Positions 1 to 11,339 of a stretch of 64,000 nucleotides of DNA are shown here, piece by piece. Source of the DNA: Aegilops tauschii subsp. strangulata (lineage: Eukaryota > Streptophyta > Magnoliopsida > Poales > Poaceae). The stretch lies in assembly GCF_002575655.3 (NCBI RefSeq), contig NC_053040.3:154009148-154073147 (forward strand). The letters run 5' to 3'. Each line of letters opens with the position of its first letter. The first letter of the stretch is position 1. The notes under the pieces are model-generated. The model searched no databases. It was not told the origin of the DNA and worked only from the letters and a program-made list of their open reading frames with translations. The position numbers and the translations under genes were made by a program.

Positions 1-1410
1 AGGAGGGAGAGGGGTAGGGCTGCGCCAAAGAGAGAGATGTTCTCGTGTCTATGGCAGCTCCAAAACCCCCACTATATATAGGGGAGGGGGAGGGGCTGCG
101 CCCCCATCTAGGGTTCCCCCCCAAGGGGTGCGGCCAGCCCTAGATGGGACTTGGGGGGCGGCCAAAGGGGGGGGGAGAGGGGGGGCGCCCCACTAGATGG
201 GCCTTAGGCCCATCTGAGACTAGGGTTTCCCCCTTCCCCCCCTTCCTGCGCCCTGGGCCCCTTGTGGGAGGCGCACCAGCCCACCTAGGGGCTGGTCCCT
301 TCCCACACTTGGCCCACGCAGCCCTCTGGGGCTGGTGGCCCCACTTGGTGGACCCCCGGGACCCTCCCGGTGGTCCCGGTACGTTACCGATAGCACCCGA
401 AACTTTTCCGGTGACCAAAACAGGACTTCCCATATATAAATCTTTACCTCCGGACCATTCCGGAACTCCTCGTGACGTCCGGGATCTCATCCGGGACTCC
501 GAACAACATTCGGTAACCACGTATATCTATTCCCTATAACCCTAGCGTCATCGAACCTTAAGTGTGTAGACCCTACGGGTTCGGGAACCATGCAGACATG
601 ACCGATACGTTCTCCGGCCAATAACCAACAGCGGGATCTGGATACCCATGTTGGCTCCCACATGTTCCACGATGATCTCATCGGATGAACCACGATGTCG
701 GGGATTCAATCAATCCCGTATACAATTCCCTTTGTCAATCAGTATGTTACTTGCCCGAGATTCGATCGTCAGTATCCCGATACCTTGTTCAATCTCGTTA
801 CCGGCAAGTCTCTTTACTCGTTCCGTAACACATCATCCCGTGATCAACTCCTTGGTCACATTGTGCACATTATGATGATGTCCTACCGAGTGGGCCCAGA
901 GATACCTCTCCGTTTACACGGAGTGACAAATCCCAGTCTCGATTCGTGCCAACCCAACAGACACTTTCGGAGATACCTGTAGCGCACCTTTATAGCCACC
1001 CAGTTACGTTGTGACGTTTGGTACACCCAAAGCATTCCTACGGTATCCGGGAGTTGCACAATCTCATGGTCTAAGGAAATGACACTTGACATTAGAAAAG
1101 CTCTGAGCAAACGAACTACACGATCTTGTGCTAGGCTTAGGATTGGGTCTTGTCCATCACATCATTCTTCTAATGATGTGATCCCGTTATCAACGACATC
1201 CAATGTCCATGGTCAGGAAACCGTAACCATCTATTGATCAACGAGCTAGTCAACTAGAGGCTTACTAGGGACATGGTGTTGTCCATGTATCCACACATGT
1301 GTCTGAGTTTCCTATCAATACAATTTTAGCATGGATAATAAACGATTATCATGAACAAGGAAATATAATAATAACCAATTTATTATTGCCTCTAGGGCAT
1401 ATTTCTAACA
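1..1410 (-). mobile_element. Copia LTR (BARE1/WIS/Angela type), truncated by window edge
   Basis: The right edge reads, on the minus strand, as the start of a Triticeae Copia LTR: TGTTAGAAATATGCCCTAGAG at 1390-1410. Further in are other hallmarks of this LTR group, such as the ACCGAGTG/TACCGGCAAG blocks between 780 and 900. A TATATATA box lies at 73-80 and would serve minus-strand transcription. The element body would lie left of base 1, so neither gag-pol nor the second TSD copy is visible. The open frames on both strands here are chance frames in LTR sequence. Assignment to the BARE1/WIS/Angela group is from recall of its LTR; the exact family is uncertain. Confidence 0.85.
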
Positions 1411-2321
1411 GCATCAGGGTGGTCCACGTACCTCGCCGGATCTGCCCTCCCCCTGCGTCGCCCACCGCCTCTCCCCCCATCTCCCTCTCGCCGCTCCTCT
1501 CTGCCCGCACCAAACACCAACTTCGACGGCATCGGCGGCGCACGAGGTGGATAGGTAGTGGCCGCACCTCCTCATCGCCCAGCCGCCGCCGGAACTTGCC
1601 ATGCTCCTCCCCGAGGCCGCCGCGGGACCTGCAGGGCTCCTCTCCGCGCGCCTGCCGCAGGCTTGCCATGCTCCCCACGCGGGGGCGTCGAGGGAACTGC
1701 GTGCCTCCTCGTCTCGCGGTAGCCGTCGATGCGCGCGGCGGAGGCGGTGGTCGGGGCGGGAGGTGATCTGCGGTCGATGTTGGCGATGGCGGCGAGAATG
1801 TGCAGCAGAGTGAGCAGAGGTGTGGTTGGGGAAAGGATAAGAGAGAGAGACAGACTGAGGCGTTCGGGGTCAGTAGTATCGGGCCCGAACGAGTTTTTTG
1901 CGTGACCTGGCAACCCAGCCGATTTAAGATTCGTACTATAGATCTGACGACGCAGGAGGCGTTCGGACGGAAACATAAAAATGCAGCGCGTTCGGGAGTT
2001 ATCGATTCCGTAAATAAAAGTGCCACAGTTGTATTGGTTGTTTGTTTTTCTTGTTTTCTCATTGTATTTTTGTTTGTCGTCCACGACCGAAAAAACCACA
2101 ATAAAAGAATGTGCCACGAGAGCAAGGTTCGAACTGCAGACCCCTTGTTGGTGCACGCATGCACAAACCGGACTAGAGTAAAATTGATTTTCTGCACTGC
2201 TAGGCTGCGCCGAGTCGCTGATGCATAGTGCGATCTGATTCGCTGTGCTACAGTACAATCTACAGTGACGCGTGGTGTGCTATAGGATTTTGTGTCAGCG
2301 ATGTACTACTATATTGACTCG
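1411..2321. other. Low-copy-looking segment with GC-rich first-exon-like frame
   Basis: Between the Copia LTR and the probable Helitron start lies about 0.9 kb that I cannot assign. From 1411 to 1800 it is very GC-rich. The minus strand has an Ala/Gly/Arg-rich frame (about 1414-1602) followed by GAGGTACGTGG near 1425-1435, which resembles a splice donor. That is the look of a plant first exon, whose continuation would have been interrupted by the LTR. From 1800 to 2320 the DNA is of ordinary composition. No protein family is recognised, so I call no gene. Confidence 0.3.
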
Positions 2322-2330
2322 TCTATAATA

Positions 2331-2411
2331 CTCCCTCCGTAAATTAATATAAGAGCATTTAGATCACTATTTTAGTAATCTAAATGCTCTTATATTAGTT
2401 TACAGAGGGAG
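2331..2411. mobile_element. Stowaway-type MITE (Tc1/Mariner), Athos-like
   Basis: An 81-bp near-perfect inverted repeat with CTCCCTCCGTAAATTAATAT at one end and its complement at the other, flanked by the TA duplication at 2329-2330 and 2412-2413. The terminal CTCCCTCCGT is diagnostic of Triticeae Stowaway MITEs; the short length resembles what I recall of the Athos family. It has no coding capacity and would move using a Mariner transposase in trans. It sits a few bases inside the proposed 5' end of the outer Helitron. Confidence 0.93.
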
Positions 2412-2942
2412 TATTTAAATAGTTCATCCCACTAACTTATTTCTCTTGACATGCAGCCTATTCACCTCATCAACCTATCCACCTCAGCTATTCTGCCATG
2501 TCATCGCCTCTCTACAGCATTCCTCTAAAAAAAGTGGCCTTTTTCCTATGATTTGTTTTTCTGTGTGTTCAGTTTTCTATTATTAGCAAGCTGGCAGCCC
2601 ATAAGTCTGGCGTACATGGCAGCCTCTCTGTTTTCAATCGTTTTGTTTTCTGCCACCAGCGAACTCGCAATTAAGGCAGCCCATCATAATTCCATCAGAA
2701 ACGATTGGATCGGAACTGATCTAGGCGATCAACAAAAAATGAGTCGTCCTCTCCCCTTCCATGCATCTTCTTTTGCCCTCCCTATAAATTAGCTCGAACT
2801 CCACATGATCGCAACACTGCTTCTCCTTGCGATACATACAGTGGTCATCGCCTCCATTTTCTGTAACAGACGAGCCACTCTGAAAGACCAGATGCATCGC
2901 ATCATCCACCTCCCGGGCTCCCACCGCATTTTCTCTAACTAG

Positions 2943-3672
2943 TAAGCGTGCACGTGCAATGCACGTATTATCATGTGATACAAAAAATATTACTTGGTCT
3001 AAAAACTGAGTGAACATATTTGTCATCAATCATGAGTAAACCGACAATTTTTGAGGGAAAATTTCAAAGAAGTATGTCATGATTCTCTTAACCAAATCCC
3101 TTTCGAATCCTTGCCAACAATGATTGACAAGTGGTATAGACATATCTTATTGTGATTAATTAACAAGTCATGCGAATATAAATTTTACATTGATATTATG
3201 ATTTTTTTTTTAAATAGAAGAAGGCATGACCATGAAGAAATTGATGCACAACAATATGTATTTTTAAAGGACACCACCGGTTCACCCACATAAATGATAT
3301 ACATGTTCAGAAACATAACAAAAATGAACATGAGTATACTGAGTAATCATGCACGCAGGCATGGCACGGAGAGAGTACAAATGGTCCCTTCATCTCTAAA
3401 GAAAAGGGGGAATGTTGTAGTTGGGTTCACTGGATCTTCTCCGCCGACAACTTCATTGTAGTTTCTGCACAATAACACATTCTCTGAAGAAATATATTCT
3501 GTACACAACAACGGTTTCTCTGAAGAAATGTATTCTGCACAATAGATTAAAGTTTCTGCACGATAGCTGACAACAAGCAAGCGTGCTGAAAGGAGAAAAC
3601 ATGTAATTCAAGTGTGCTCCCGGTTAGTCAGTGTATACTGCACTGAAGAAGCTGCAACACCTACATCAACGA
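2943..3672. other. AT-rich Helitron interior, no gene seen
   Basis: AT-rich sequence at the 3' side of the inner Helitron. It contains two short near-repeats of TTTCTCTGAAGAAATGTATTCTGCACA around 3480-3545 but no recognisable coding or RNA feature. Confidence 0.5.
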
Positions 3673-3842
3673 TCATGTATGCAAGACATACTTGAGTAAT
3701 GATCCAAGAGTAGCAGCATTGGAGGCAGCAGAGCCACCAATCAGCAGCATTGTTGGCTTAAATTTCCTTCTCATTGTATCATCAAAGACTGTTATGCTTA
3801 ACTTTGAAGGCTCATGCTTGGTGCAGAATTTTGCATGGAATT
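3673..3842 (-). pseudogene. Captured exon-like fragment, gene unidentified
   Basis: A minus-strand frame of about 55 codons reads like ordinary protein. It contains a TVFDDTMRRKFKPT segment followed by MLLIGGSAASNAAT, and ends at TGA (3673-3675). The composition is not low-complexity and the GGSAASNA run looks like a glycine-rich loop, so I think this is part of an exon picked up by the inner Helitron. I do not recognise the family and assign no function. It could also be a chance frame, but the amino-acid composition argues against that. Confidence 0.4.
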
Positions 3843-5568
3843 CCTTTATTACTTAAGAAATGAATATCAAATGGAAATTTAAGCTTAACCAGTGCGAGCA
3901 AGAAATGGCCCAGCTCACTCAGTTTCTTTACCAAATTGTTTGCCCTAGTTGGAGCTAAATTAGTTTTAATGGTATACTATCTTGTTCACCCAACCAATGA
4001 AACAAAATCATGGCTTTTAAAAACTGGATGGGGATCTCCCATCCAACTTCATCCAAGCAATCAAAAGTATAGTAAGATATGGTAGTCGTCCAGTGAACTT
4101 GCATTAAAAGTGCCATTGTTTTTCCTATAAAGACCTTGGATCATTAGATGGCATATGAAATACTGGATTATAATAAGGTTAGGAAAAAAAACAAGCTTGG
4201 CCAGAGGCACTGGTAAGAAAGCACTCAAGGAGTTCATTTTTATTTTTAGAGAATGGTTCGAAGAATCGGATAGTGTTGAAAACTGATAAAAATTCAAGCA
4301 TTATTGCTTATAGTAAAGTATTGTATTTATAACCGTGCGAAGATTTGAGTTGACTAAGTAAGTTTGTGCTTGTAAGTTTCAGGAAAAGAACTTATCTGCA
4401 GTGAACATATATCCATGGTATTCGGCATATCACTACTGACATACATCCCTTGTTAAAAGACTGCCTGCACTTGAAAACTTAAAGCCTGCATGGGAGAAGT
4501 TTCATACAAGGGGACAAGTTCAGTTGCTAATATATAGAAATGAAATTAGTAATTCATGCTTCAAGTCATAAGTCCCAAGCAAAAAAGATTGAAGATGCCG
4601 GTCTTTCCAAGAAAAAAAGAATCACTGCACCACCAAGAAAATTGTAAAATTCACACAAAAAAAGGGCATCAAGCAAACAAAAAATTAGTTCTAAACGTAT
4701 TTTGATTATAAACAATGGAGTTTGAGTAGCATGAACATATAGTGCAGTACTTAAATGTTTGGAATTACAGCTAAATAAATAACAAACCGTTCCACTTATA
4801 AACAAGGTGAAAATGTGCAGAATTTTGCATTGGAAGGCTAACCATTTTTATGTTGTCGGCAGCTGCTGATGCAAATGATTTCATACATAATATAAATTAT
4901 TTTAAAGGTTCTAGGCTTCCAGCAATGTACAAAGTAGGAAAATGAACTCGTGGGTACCAACTCTTTTGGATGCAGTGTCATAGACTGAATAGATTTCTTA
5001 TCCAAGAGTACACATAATCTGTGGACAAACAAACAACTATAATGGAAAGTTTGGAAACAGAATCAGATAGATGATGGAAACCATTATGTGAACATTACCA
5101 AGTTTGATAGTTCAATTACCAGCTAATATCCCAGAACTTGATGGCTATACCATGTGTGCTTGACAATTTGTGGATCCTGAGGAGGGAAAAAACTTAATTA
5201 ACAGTAGGTACTGAAATGCACACGAATAAATCAGATATGTTTGCATGTATTAGTATCATTGCTGAACCAACCCGGAAAAAACACAATTTGTGGAATACTT
5301 ACTCAAGCAAGGTACAGGCCCGGTCTAAGTAATCACACAGTGACTAAATCAGATTTGTTTGCATGTATCAGGATCATTCTCTAGCGATCTAGATTCAACT
5401 TTAAGATGAAAAGTGAAAACTCAAAGGTGTCACACATCAGATTTACTTGACCTACAATGTGACTAAGAATCTGAAGACTCCAATTAGCAACTTGACAAGC
5501 AATTAGATGAAGATAATACTCAAGCTCCTGAAACAAAAAATGTCAGCAGTGTACATATCGTTGCTGAA
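3843..5568. other. AT-rich Helitron interior, intron-like
   Basis: About 1.7 kb of AT-rich sequence with no long frame on either strand. It resembles plant intron sequence and may be intronic DNA captured with the flanking exon pieces. A short minus-strand stretch around 5100-5165 could be a tiny exon, but I cannot support a gene. Confidence 0.4.
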
Positions 5569-6084
5569 TCAACCACTGCCACAGAATGGGGACGGCGCAG
5601 TGACGCAGGTCTCGTGCCCGCCCGTCGAGATCCCCTCTATGCCAAACCCCTCCGCCTCCATGCCCTTGCGCTGCACCTGGGCGGGCTGGCGGCAGTACTG
5701 CTCCTCGACGGTAAGCGCCCGGTCGAGCAGCGAGAGCAGCCCGCTCCCCGCGCCCCACTGGGCGTGGAGACGGTTGAGGCGGCTGCCTCCTTCGAGGCGA
5801 GCGTCTGGAAGCGTGAGGCTGTGGTGAGGTGCAGCGGGGCGAGGGAGAAGAGAGAGATGTCGGTCGTCCTTCCTTGCTCTGCCACGCACTTGCCCTGTGG
5901 GATGGGAGAAGAGGGAAATAGGGGAGAGATGGCCTCCGTCGCGTGGAGCGGCGGGGGCGACGGGGCCATGGGGAGAGGTGTGCGGGGGAGGGGAGGGAGC
6001 AGTTTTTTTTCGGGAGAAAGAGGTGGAGAGAAAAAAAAGGAAAATTTCGGTTGTTAAGGGGATCGTATCACGGACTAACTGCAA
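5569..6084 (-). pseudogene. Captured first exon of a tRNase Z (ribonuclease Z)-like gene
   Basis: tRNase Z is the metallo-beta-lactamase-fold endonuclease that removes 3' trailers from pre-tRNAs. Near the C-terminal end of this minus-strand frame (about 5605-5680) is the family's N-terminal signature: GYPVEG(I/L)S(I/V)GGxETC appears here as GFGIEGISTGGHETC, preceded by QRKGMEAE. Upstream is a Ser/Pro/Ala-rich stretch that resembles an organellar transit peptide, as in plant organellar tRNase Z. Homology stops right after GGHETCVT, where the frame runs into unrelated sequence; this fits an exon-1 boundary or a capture breakpoint. The catalytic HxHxDH motif and the rest of the enzyme are absent, so it is a non-functional fragment inside the inner Helitron. 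Confidence 0.6.
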
Positions 6085-6343
6085 CGCAAATCAAGGAGAG
6101 GGCCGCGCGGATTAGAGGGATGCGAGCGCGGACGATTGACAAACCAGCGCGTCTGCTTGGCAGAAACATTTGATCCGAGACGTTGATTTGGGTGACAGAT
6201 AATTAATCTAATACGGACAGTAGGATGCGTTTAAGTTGATTTGATCGAAGGGTTCTGATTACCCCGTGTACAATTTGTTGTGTGACTTTAGAGGAGTTTA
6301 TGTTTGCTCTTTTAATAGTAGTATAGATTAATAGTAGTATAGA

Positions 6344-8620
6344 TGAACAAAGCAGCGCTTCGTCTGCGCATCTCATCTTCAGCCGCCGGCCCACCGCCGC
6401 TGGAATCGAGCTCTGCAACGCACTACCTTGTCACCACTCAAAGATGTGGCTCGATCTCGGCGGAATCAGGCCTTGATATATTCAGGTGGGGTATTCCGGC
6501 GCGATCTCAACGAGGCATGGGGCGTGTCTCCGGCCGATGCGTGTTTATCGCCTTCAAGATTTCGTCTTCAAGGACGGACTACAGCTGCGGTGCACAGAGC
6601 GTCGAGCGATGGTGTCTCTCTGTGACCAGGGTTGGCTGCAGGTGTTCTTCTTCTTTGTCTGCGGCTTCGTCTTCCTTTGCGTATTGTACTATTGCAGGAG
6701 TACTACCTTAATACAAGTCCAGTAATACTGCGGTGTATACCTTTCAGAAACCCCTAAAAAATCCATTCAAAAAAGAGAAATTTTCGCCAGGCACCATCAG
6801 CGCCTATTTTGCTTGTTCCATGCTTCAAGGGCTGGAATTCCTACTATTTATTTCCCATGGCCATTGGCACCTTTAGCCCTAGAACATCTATAGTTTTAAG
6901 TTAATTCAATATCTCTGCTCCTTTACTACTCTGCTTTGTTGGGAAATGCGTACTGAATTGTTTAACACAAGCTTTAATGCCGTGAATCAAACTAGCAGTT
7001 GTGCAATTTTTTAATTAAGCATTTGATAGCTCATGTGGTGCTATTCCAACACATTTAGATTTCGGTGGTGCTCTTGCTGATTGTCTTAATGCCTTAGACA
7101 CTTTATTTAAAAGGGAAAGCTTGCAATTCCCTCTGCCCTCTTATCTCCATGTATAAGCAGGTACCTTCCTTAACCTGCTCAAGTAGAAGGTGATTAATAT
7201 GCTGCTTTCACCTACATCGTCATTTATTGCAGGGGCCTTCTTCTATTTTCTTTCAGCTGCAATATTTATTGGATTTCTCCTAAAAAAATATTCGTTGGAT
7301 CTGTCAATTGTGAAGTTCCATCTTCTTTACATATATTCTCCATGCACAATGTTACTGATCTCTGTCCAATCTTAGTGTGTGATCTATCATAATTCTGTAT
7401 AGCTTGCATATAATGACCAGACAAATTAGCGCATTCTAATATTTTGTAGAGATTTCATATTATCATTAGCAAGATCTAGCCTGAGTACGTTATCATCCCT
7501 TCACGTCAAGTATCCGCTACTACTATCCCTTAATGTCGTTTGGAAAGAGAAAGTATGTTGGTAAGTGTTCTCACTAATTATCATATAAGCTACTAGAGAT
7601 GTTAACGAAGACAAGAAAAAACTAATGTTTCCAGTTTATTAGCACATACAACAATATGTTGCAACACACACCTATTTTTACACTTGCTTTTATATATGAA
7701 CAACTTGGTTATATTCTGTAGAACTTATATATGTAATAACATGCAGAAGATATATTTAGAACAAGACTCACATATAATACACAATAAGTATATCAAAATG
7801 GCAATTCCTTTTGTCGCATCTCCATTTGTGAATCTGGTTCTTAGTGTATAAAATTATTAATGTAAATGATACGAGCAAAACCGGAAATGCCGTTTGGAGG
7901 CCGAGCTCCATGCAGCTCGATATCCTGGGCGTTAATAATCGCATCGAGCTGCTCCAGCGACGCATTTATGTCAAGTATTCGAGCTCACAGCTATAACGCC
8001 CATACTGTATTCTGTATTTTCCTACAGTAGCAGCCCATGTCGTCCACGACTCGCTGACAGGCTGCTCAGATGTGCGATACATTCACCCATCACGTTCCTT
8101 CGGTGCTAGCATCACTCGCACACACTAATGAACATGGGCACGCACAGGCTCTCATGTTCATCGACTCTGCTAGCCCTTGGAGCCGGCTAGCTGGAATCCG
8201 AACGTGGGATTTATGATCAGACCGTTTTGGGAGTCCGAACGTTGGGTGTATCGATCAGACCGTGTGGAAATCATCTATTTATACCTCACAAGAACAACAG
8301 TGTCCATCTCAGCACAACCAAAGCCGAGATATATTCTTTTGTACCACACAGTCGCAGCGGTCGCTCAAAATGCACATCAGCTCATTTTTTAGATTTTTAT
8401 TTATTTTTCCGTTCTCCAGCCCCTTTCATCGCGAGGCCTTCTTTTTTGACCCTTTTATCCACATGACGGGGCAAATAAAAAATCCTTCCCTTTTTTGTCA
8501 AGAACAAAACAGCACTTGAACCGAAATTTCTTCAATCTCACCACAGCACACGAGAATATCTAGTGGAATTCTAAAGAATGTCAACCTATAGTACCTGATT
8601 GCGAATAAATTTTAGATTTT
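6344..8620. other. Outer Helitron interior without recognisable gene
   Basis: The first 400 bp (6344-6740) is GC-rich with overlapping plus-strand frames. It resembles short non-coding or LINE-like sequence seen elsewhere in grasses, but I cannot name it. From about 6740 to 8620 the sequence is AT-rich, with no frame above about 85 codons that looks like protein. I see no RNA gene. Confidence 0.4.
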
Positions 8621-9527
8621 TCAGACTTTAGGTGGGTTGCTGCATGTGTTCTTCCTGTGCCCAGTTAACCCACATTTTGAGCAGCGAGGAGTGGCTGGGC
8701 ATGTTGTGCTCTTGTGCATGTTGAACTCTGCATATAGAATAGAATCTACTTCGCTTCGATGGTTGTTCATATGGAGCCTTGTCGGGGCTGGTTGTTGGAC
8801 GCCCAGCCTGTCGTTTGCTCGACGACGCTGGGAACACATCTGATCCTTGTGAAATGGTGTGTTCAGACTCAGTTCGTCCAAAGTGCTGCTTGTTACCAAC
8901 GCCAGATCCTGCTGATTCTGCTGCCATCTCTCTATCAGACAAACCAAGCCCATCCCTCACGGCGACAACTGGCTCGACCAACCCTTCGACATCTCGCATA
9001 CTTCAGCGGCGCATGATCCTTCTGGTAGTGCAAATACTCTAGCGGTAGCATATCTCTTGCATCTCTAGCTAGTCCATCCCTTGAGTGCATGTTTAGCAGG
9101 GAGTTCATGCAGTTTAGATGTATCATGACCTGACCAACAGCAGACAAAGAAAACGTCAGTTTCTAGTGTTTTCTAAACAATGTCAACCTACAGTACCTGA
9201 TTGTGAATAACGAAGAGGAGCTGGGACACCCACCTTAAGTGCATGGCTGCAAACCATTTCATAGTGCTCAAATGTTCCACACTCGCACCTGAACTCATCA
9301 GCTGTCTCGCTCACGGAGATCATAAATTTATTCTTGCACCATTTTTCCCTGGACTGAAATTTGATGTGCCTAGCAATGTACTCCAAGCACGGCTTGACTT
9401 CTATTAGATCATACGACCCACACTCATACAGTGCTTCACCTAATTTCTCAAACATTGTCCTGGTATAAACTTGCGATGCATGTGCCTCAATTGGGATATT
9501 TTGCTTCAGGACAATCCCGCCCTGCAA
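8621..9527 (-). pseudogene. FAR1-related (FRS, MULE-derived) gene fragment, C-terminal part
   Basis: FAR1/FRS proteins are Mutator-transposase-derived transcription factors. The 5' piece (9233-9527) shows the run-up IPIEAHASQVYTRTMFEK and the SWIM zinc finger, CECGTFEHYEMVCSHALK (CxCxnCxH). A donor-like AAG/GTGGGT follows, then a short intron-like gap ending about 9150. The next piece (8935-9147) has the family motif ARDMLPLEYLHYQKDHAPLKY. After a frameshift near 8998, another block has AGRPTTSPDKAPYEQP and KRSRF. A second frameshift near 8710 leads into the C-terminal zinc knuckle CSKCGLTGHRKNTC. The N-terminal FAR1 DNA-binding and MULE transposase domains are missing, so this is a truncated, twice-frameshifted fragment. 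Its position inside the outer Helitron suggests gene capture. Confidence 0.75.
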
Positions 9528-10605
9528 ATGACGCCCGCATCAAAAGGAAACTAGTTCCTCTCAACAGGAGCAATGCAACAGCACACAAAATACATAGAGT
9601 TATCCAAACTTACTAGTTTTGTCCTTTTCTCCTGGTAACTTTCTTCTGAGTCGCGGTCAAATTGCATCTTCTCATATTGCCGGAACGCAATGTTTCTGCA
9701 GCACCTCCTCCCTCTTCGTAATCCATGTGGCCTCCAGCTCGACGCGCCGGCAGAGGAGAAATCAAGTCCTCATCCGCATGAGCAGTTTCACCCGTGCCGC
9801 CCTTAGTCAGTTGCGCGCCGGCAACTAGCTCTTTTAAGACAACTCCGCCGTCCAAACGCGGTACGAGCCTGCACAGGCAAATGAGAGCCAACCAGATCTG
9901 ATTTTTAGACGGACAAGTCGGGGGAAACTTCAATCGATTGAACTCCAGCTTAAAAAATCTCTCCCAAACAGAGGAAGTAAGGCAAGAAAAAAGAATTTTT
10001 TCTTCAGAAGATTACCCTGCTCCAGATTCCTCGAAGAAGAACTCCATGCCGTCCATGGTGAGAAGTGGCGCTCACCCCTCCCCCTGTGTGTGCAGGTCGA
10101 CTGCCCAAACAGGCCACGTCCCGCTAAATGGGCGTCTTTGCCGCTGAACGGGCCAGGCAGAAACATTTATTTTTCCCACCAACCACCCTGTGCCAGCCCG
10201 CAAAGTGGGCCAAATTTAAAGCCGCACAGGGAGAACATCTTGTGCACGCGCGCAGCAGCAAAATCGTAGGCCCACGTACAAACCCTGAACAGCAGCAGGT
10301 GGCACCGCTGTATTTCCAGCAAATAGAGCTCGTATATAGCAAAAAGAGCATAGGCCACGCATCACAACGCATTAACGACCGGCGCAGATAGCGGCCTCCA
10401 TGCAGCTCGTCCACCAAAACGCCCCTCTCCGAGCAAAACACTATATTTGCTATCTTCATAATTATATTGCAAGTATTGTGTTCATTCCAAAAAAATCATC
10501 TTAAGATCATATATCCATATCATTCAAACAAAGTTATTCTATTTATGTCTTACCATGTGCGTAGGACTAAGAATCCCCGCAGCAACGCGCGGGGGAATTA
10601 TCTAG
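9528..10605. other. 3' part of outer Helitron, possible captured 5' exon
   Basis: A minus-strand frame of 106 codons (9613-9933) starts a few hundred bases upstream of the FAR1-related fragment. It could be its captured leader exon, but has no recognisable domain. From 9934 to 10560 I see nothing coding. The segment ends with the Helitron hairpin and CTAG. Confidence 0.35.
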
Positions 10606-11339
10606 TTTTCTCAATGGAGACACCCGTCCAATACTACGGATGACTTGACATGGTAACAAGCACTTGAATGACAAAGTAAGCATTTTTTTGTAAGAAATCG
10701 ATGACTAAATTGTAGAACGAGGTGAATAGTTTTTTAGGACAATGTGAATAACTTTGAAAAATCACGATGAACATTTTTATAAAGTAAAAAAATGAGCATT
10801 TTATAAATATGCAATATTCATTTTGAAGATGTGGTGAACATTTTTTAAACACATGATGAAAAACTTGTAAAACATCATGAAATGTTCTTAAAATGCAATA
10901 AGCATTTCATATAAGATGGTTACTATATATATTTTGAAACACGGTGAGCATCTTTTAAAATGCTGTGAACATTTCTAAAAAATATGTGATGTACATTTTA
11001 AAACATGGTGAACATTTTTAAGTAATGGATGGACAAAAAAACCGACAATCAAAAGCAAAAACTAAGAAAAAAATTATGAAAATAAAAATGAAATAAAATA
11101 ATGATAACAGGAAAGAAAGAAGGGAAAACAGAAAGAAAGAAAAAAGAAGCAAAATGAGCGGAAACACAGAAGTTAAAAGATATTTTTGAAATTAAAAAAG
11201 TCCACAAATTTGGAAAAGATCATGATTATTTTTATAAAAAACATGATTTTTTTTAAATATCATAATTTTGGAAAATGATCATAACTTTTTATAAAAAATA
11301 AAAATGAAAAAAATCCATGAATATTTTATAAATGTGGAA
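10606..11339. repeat. AT-rich degenerate repeat built on GAACATTTTTxAAA
   Basis: Short degenerate motifs such as GTGAACATTTTTTAA and ATGAACATTTTTATAAA recur every 30-60 bases between 10660 and 11040, followed by an A/G-rich tract (11040-11200). This texture is common in the interior of Triticeae CACTA transposons, but no CACTA terminus is visible here, so class assignment is an inference. Confidence 0.5.

Larger units (their letters stand above)
2939..6343 (-). mobile_element. Non-autonomous Helitron (inner) carrying host-gene fragments
   Basis: Read on the minus strand, the element starts TCTATACTACTATTAATC just below 6343, followed by the AAGAGCAAACAT-type sequence typical of grass Helitron 5' ends. 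It finishes with a short hairpin (2947-2952 pairing with 2960-2965) and CTAG at 2939-2942. On the plus strand it is bounded by A (2938) and T (6344), the expected A/T insertion site. It is 3.4 kb with no Rep/helicase. It contains a tRNase Z-like first exon near the 5' end and at least one further exon-like piece. The 16-bp 5' tip is present twice in tandem (about 6312-6343), so the true start may be 6327 or 6343. Confidence 0.75.
2322..10605 (+). mobile_element. Non-autonomous Helitron (outer), with MITE and inner Helitron inserted
   Basis: The 3' end is a textbook Helitron terminus: a GC hairpin (CCCCGC at 10575-10580 pairing with GCGGGG) followed a few bases later by CTAG at 10602-10605 and then T. 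The proposed 5' end is TCTATAATA at 2322-2330, which with the MITE removed continues TATTTAAATAGTTC, matching the usual TCTATACTA-type start. The base before TC is G rather than the expected A, so the 5' end is less certain than the 3' end. Subtracting the inner Helitron and MITE leaves about 4.8 kb. No Rep/helicase frame is present. It carries a FAR1-related gene fragment on its minus strand. Confidence 0.55.

Noticed and set aside
2100..2230. tRNA-like sequence (GCAAGGTTCGAACTGCAG)
   Set aside because: The T-arm-like GGTTCGAAC is present, but no matching acceptor stem, anticodon arm or D-arm can be folded around it on either strand.
1349..2258. Minus-strand frames of 282 and 228 codons
   Set aside because: They run from unique DNA into the LTR or across AT-rich DNA with no domain, and their composition matches chance open frames in GC-rich sequence.
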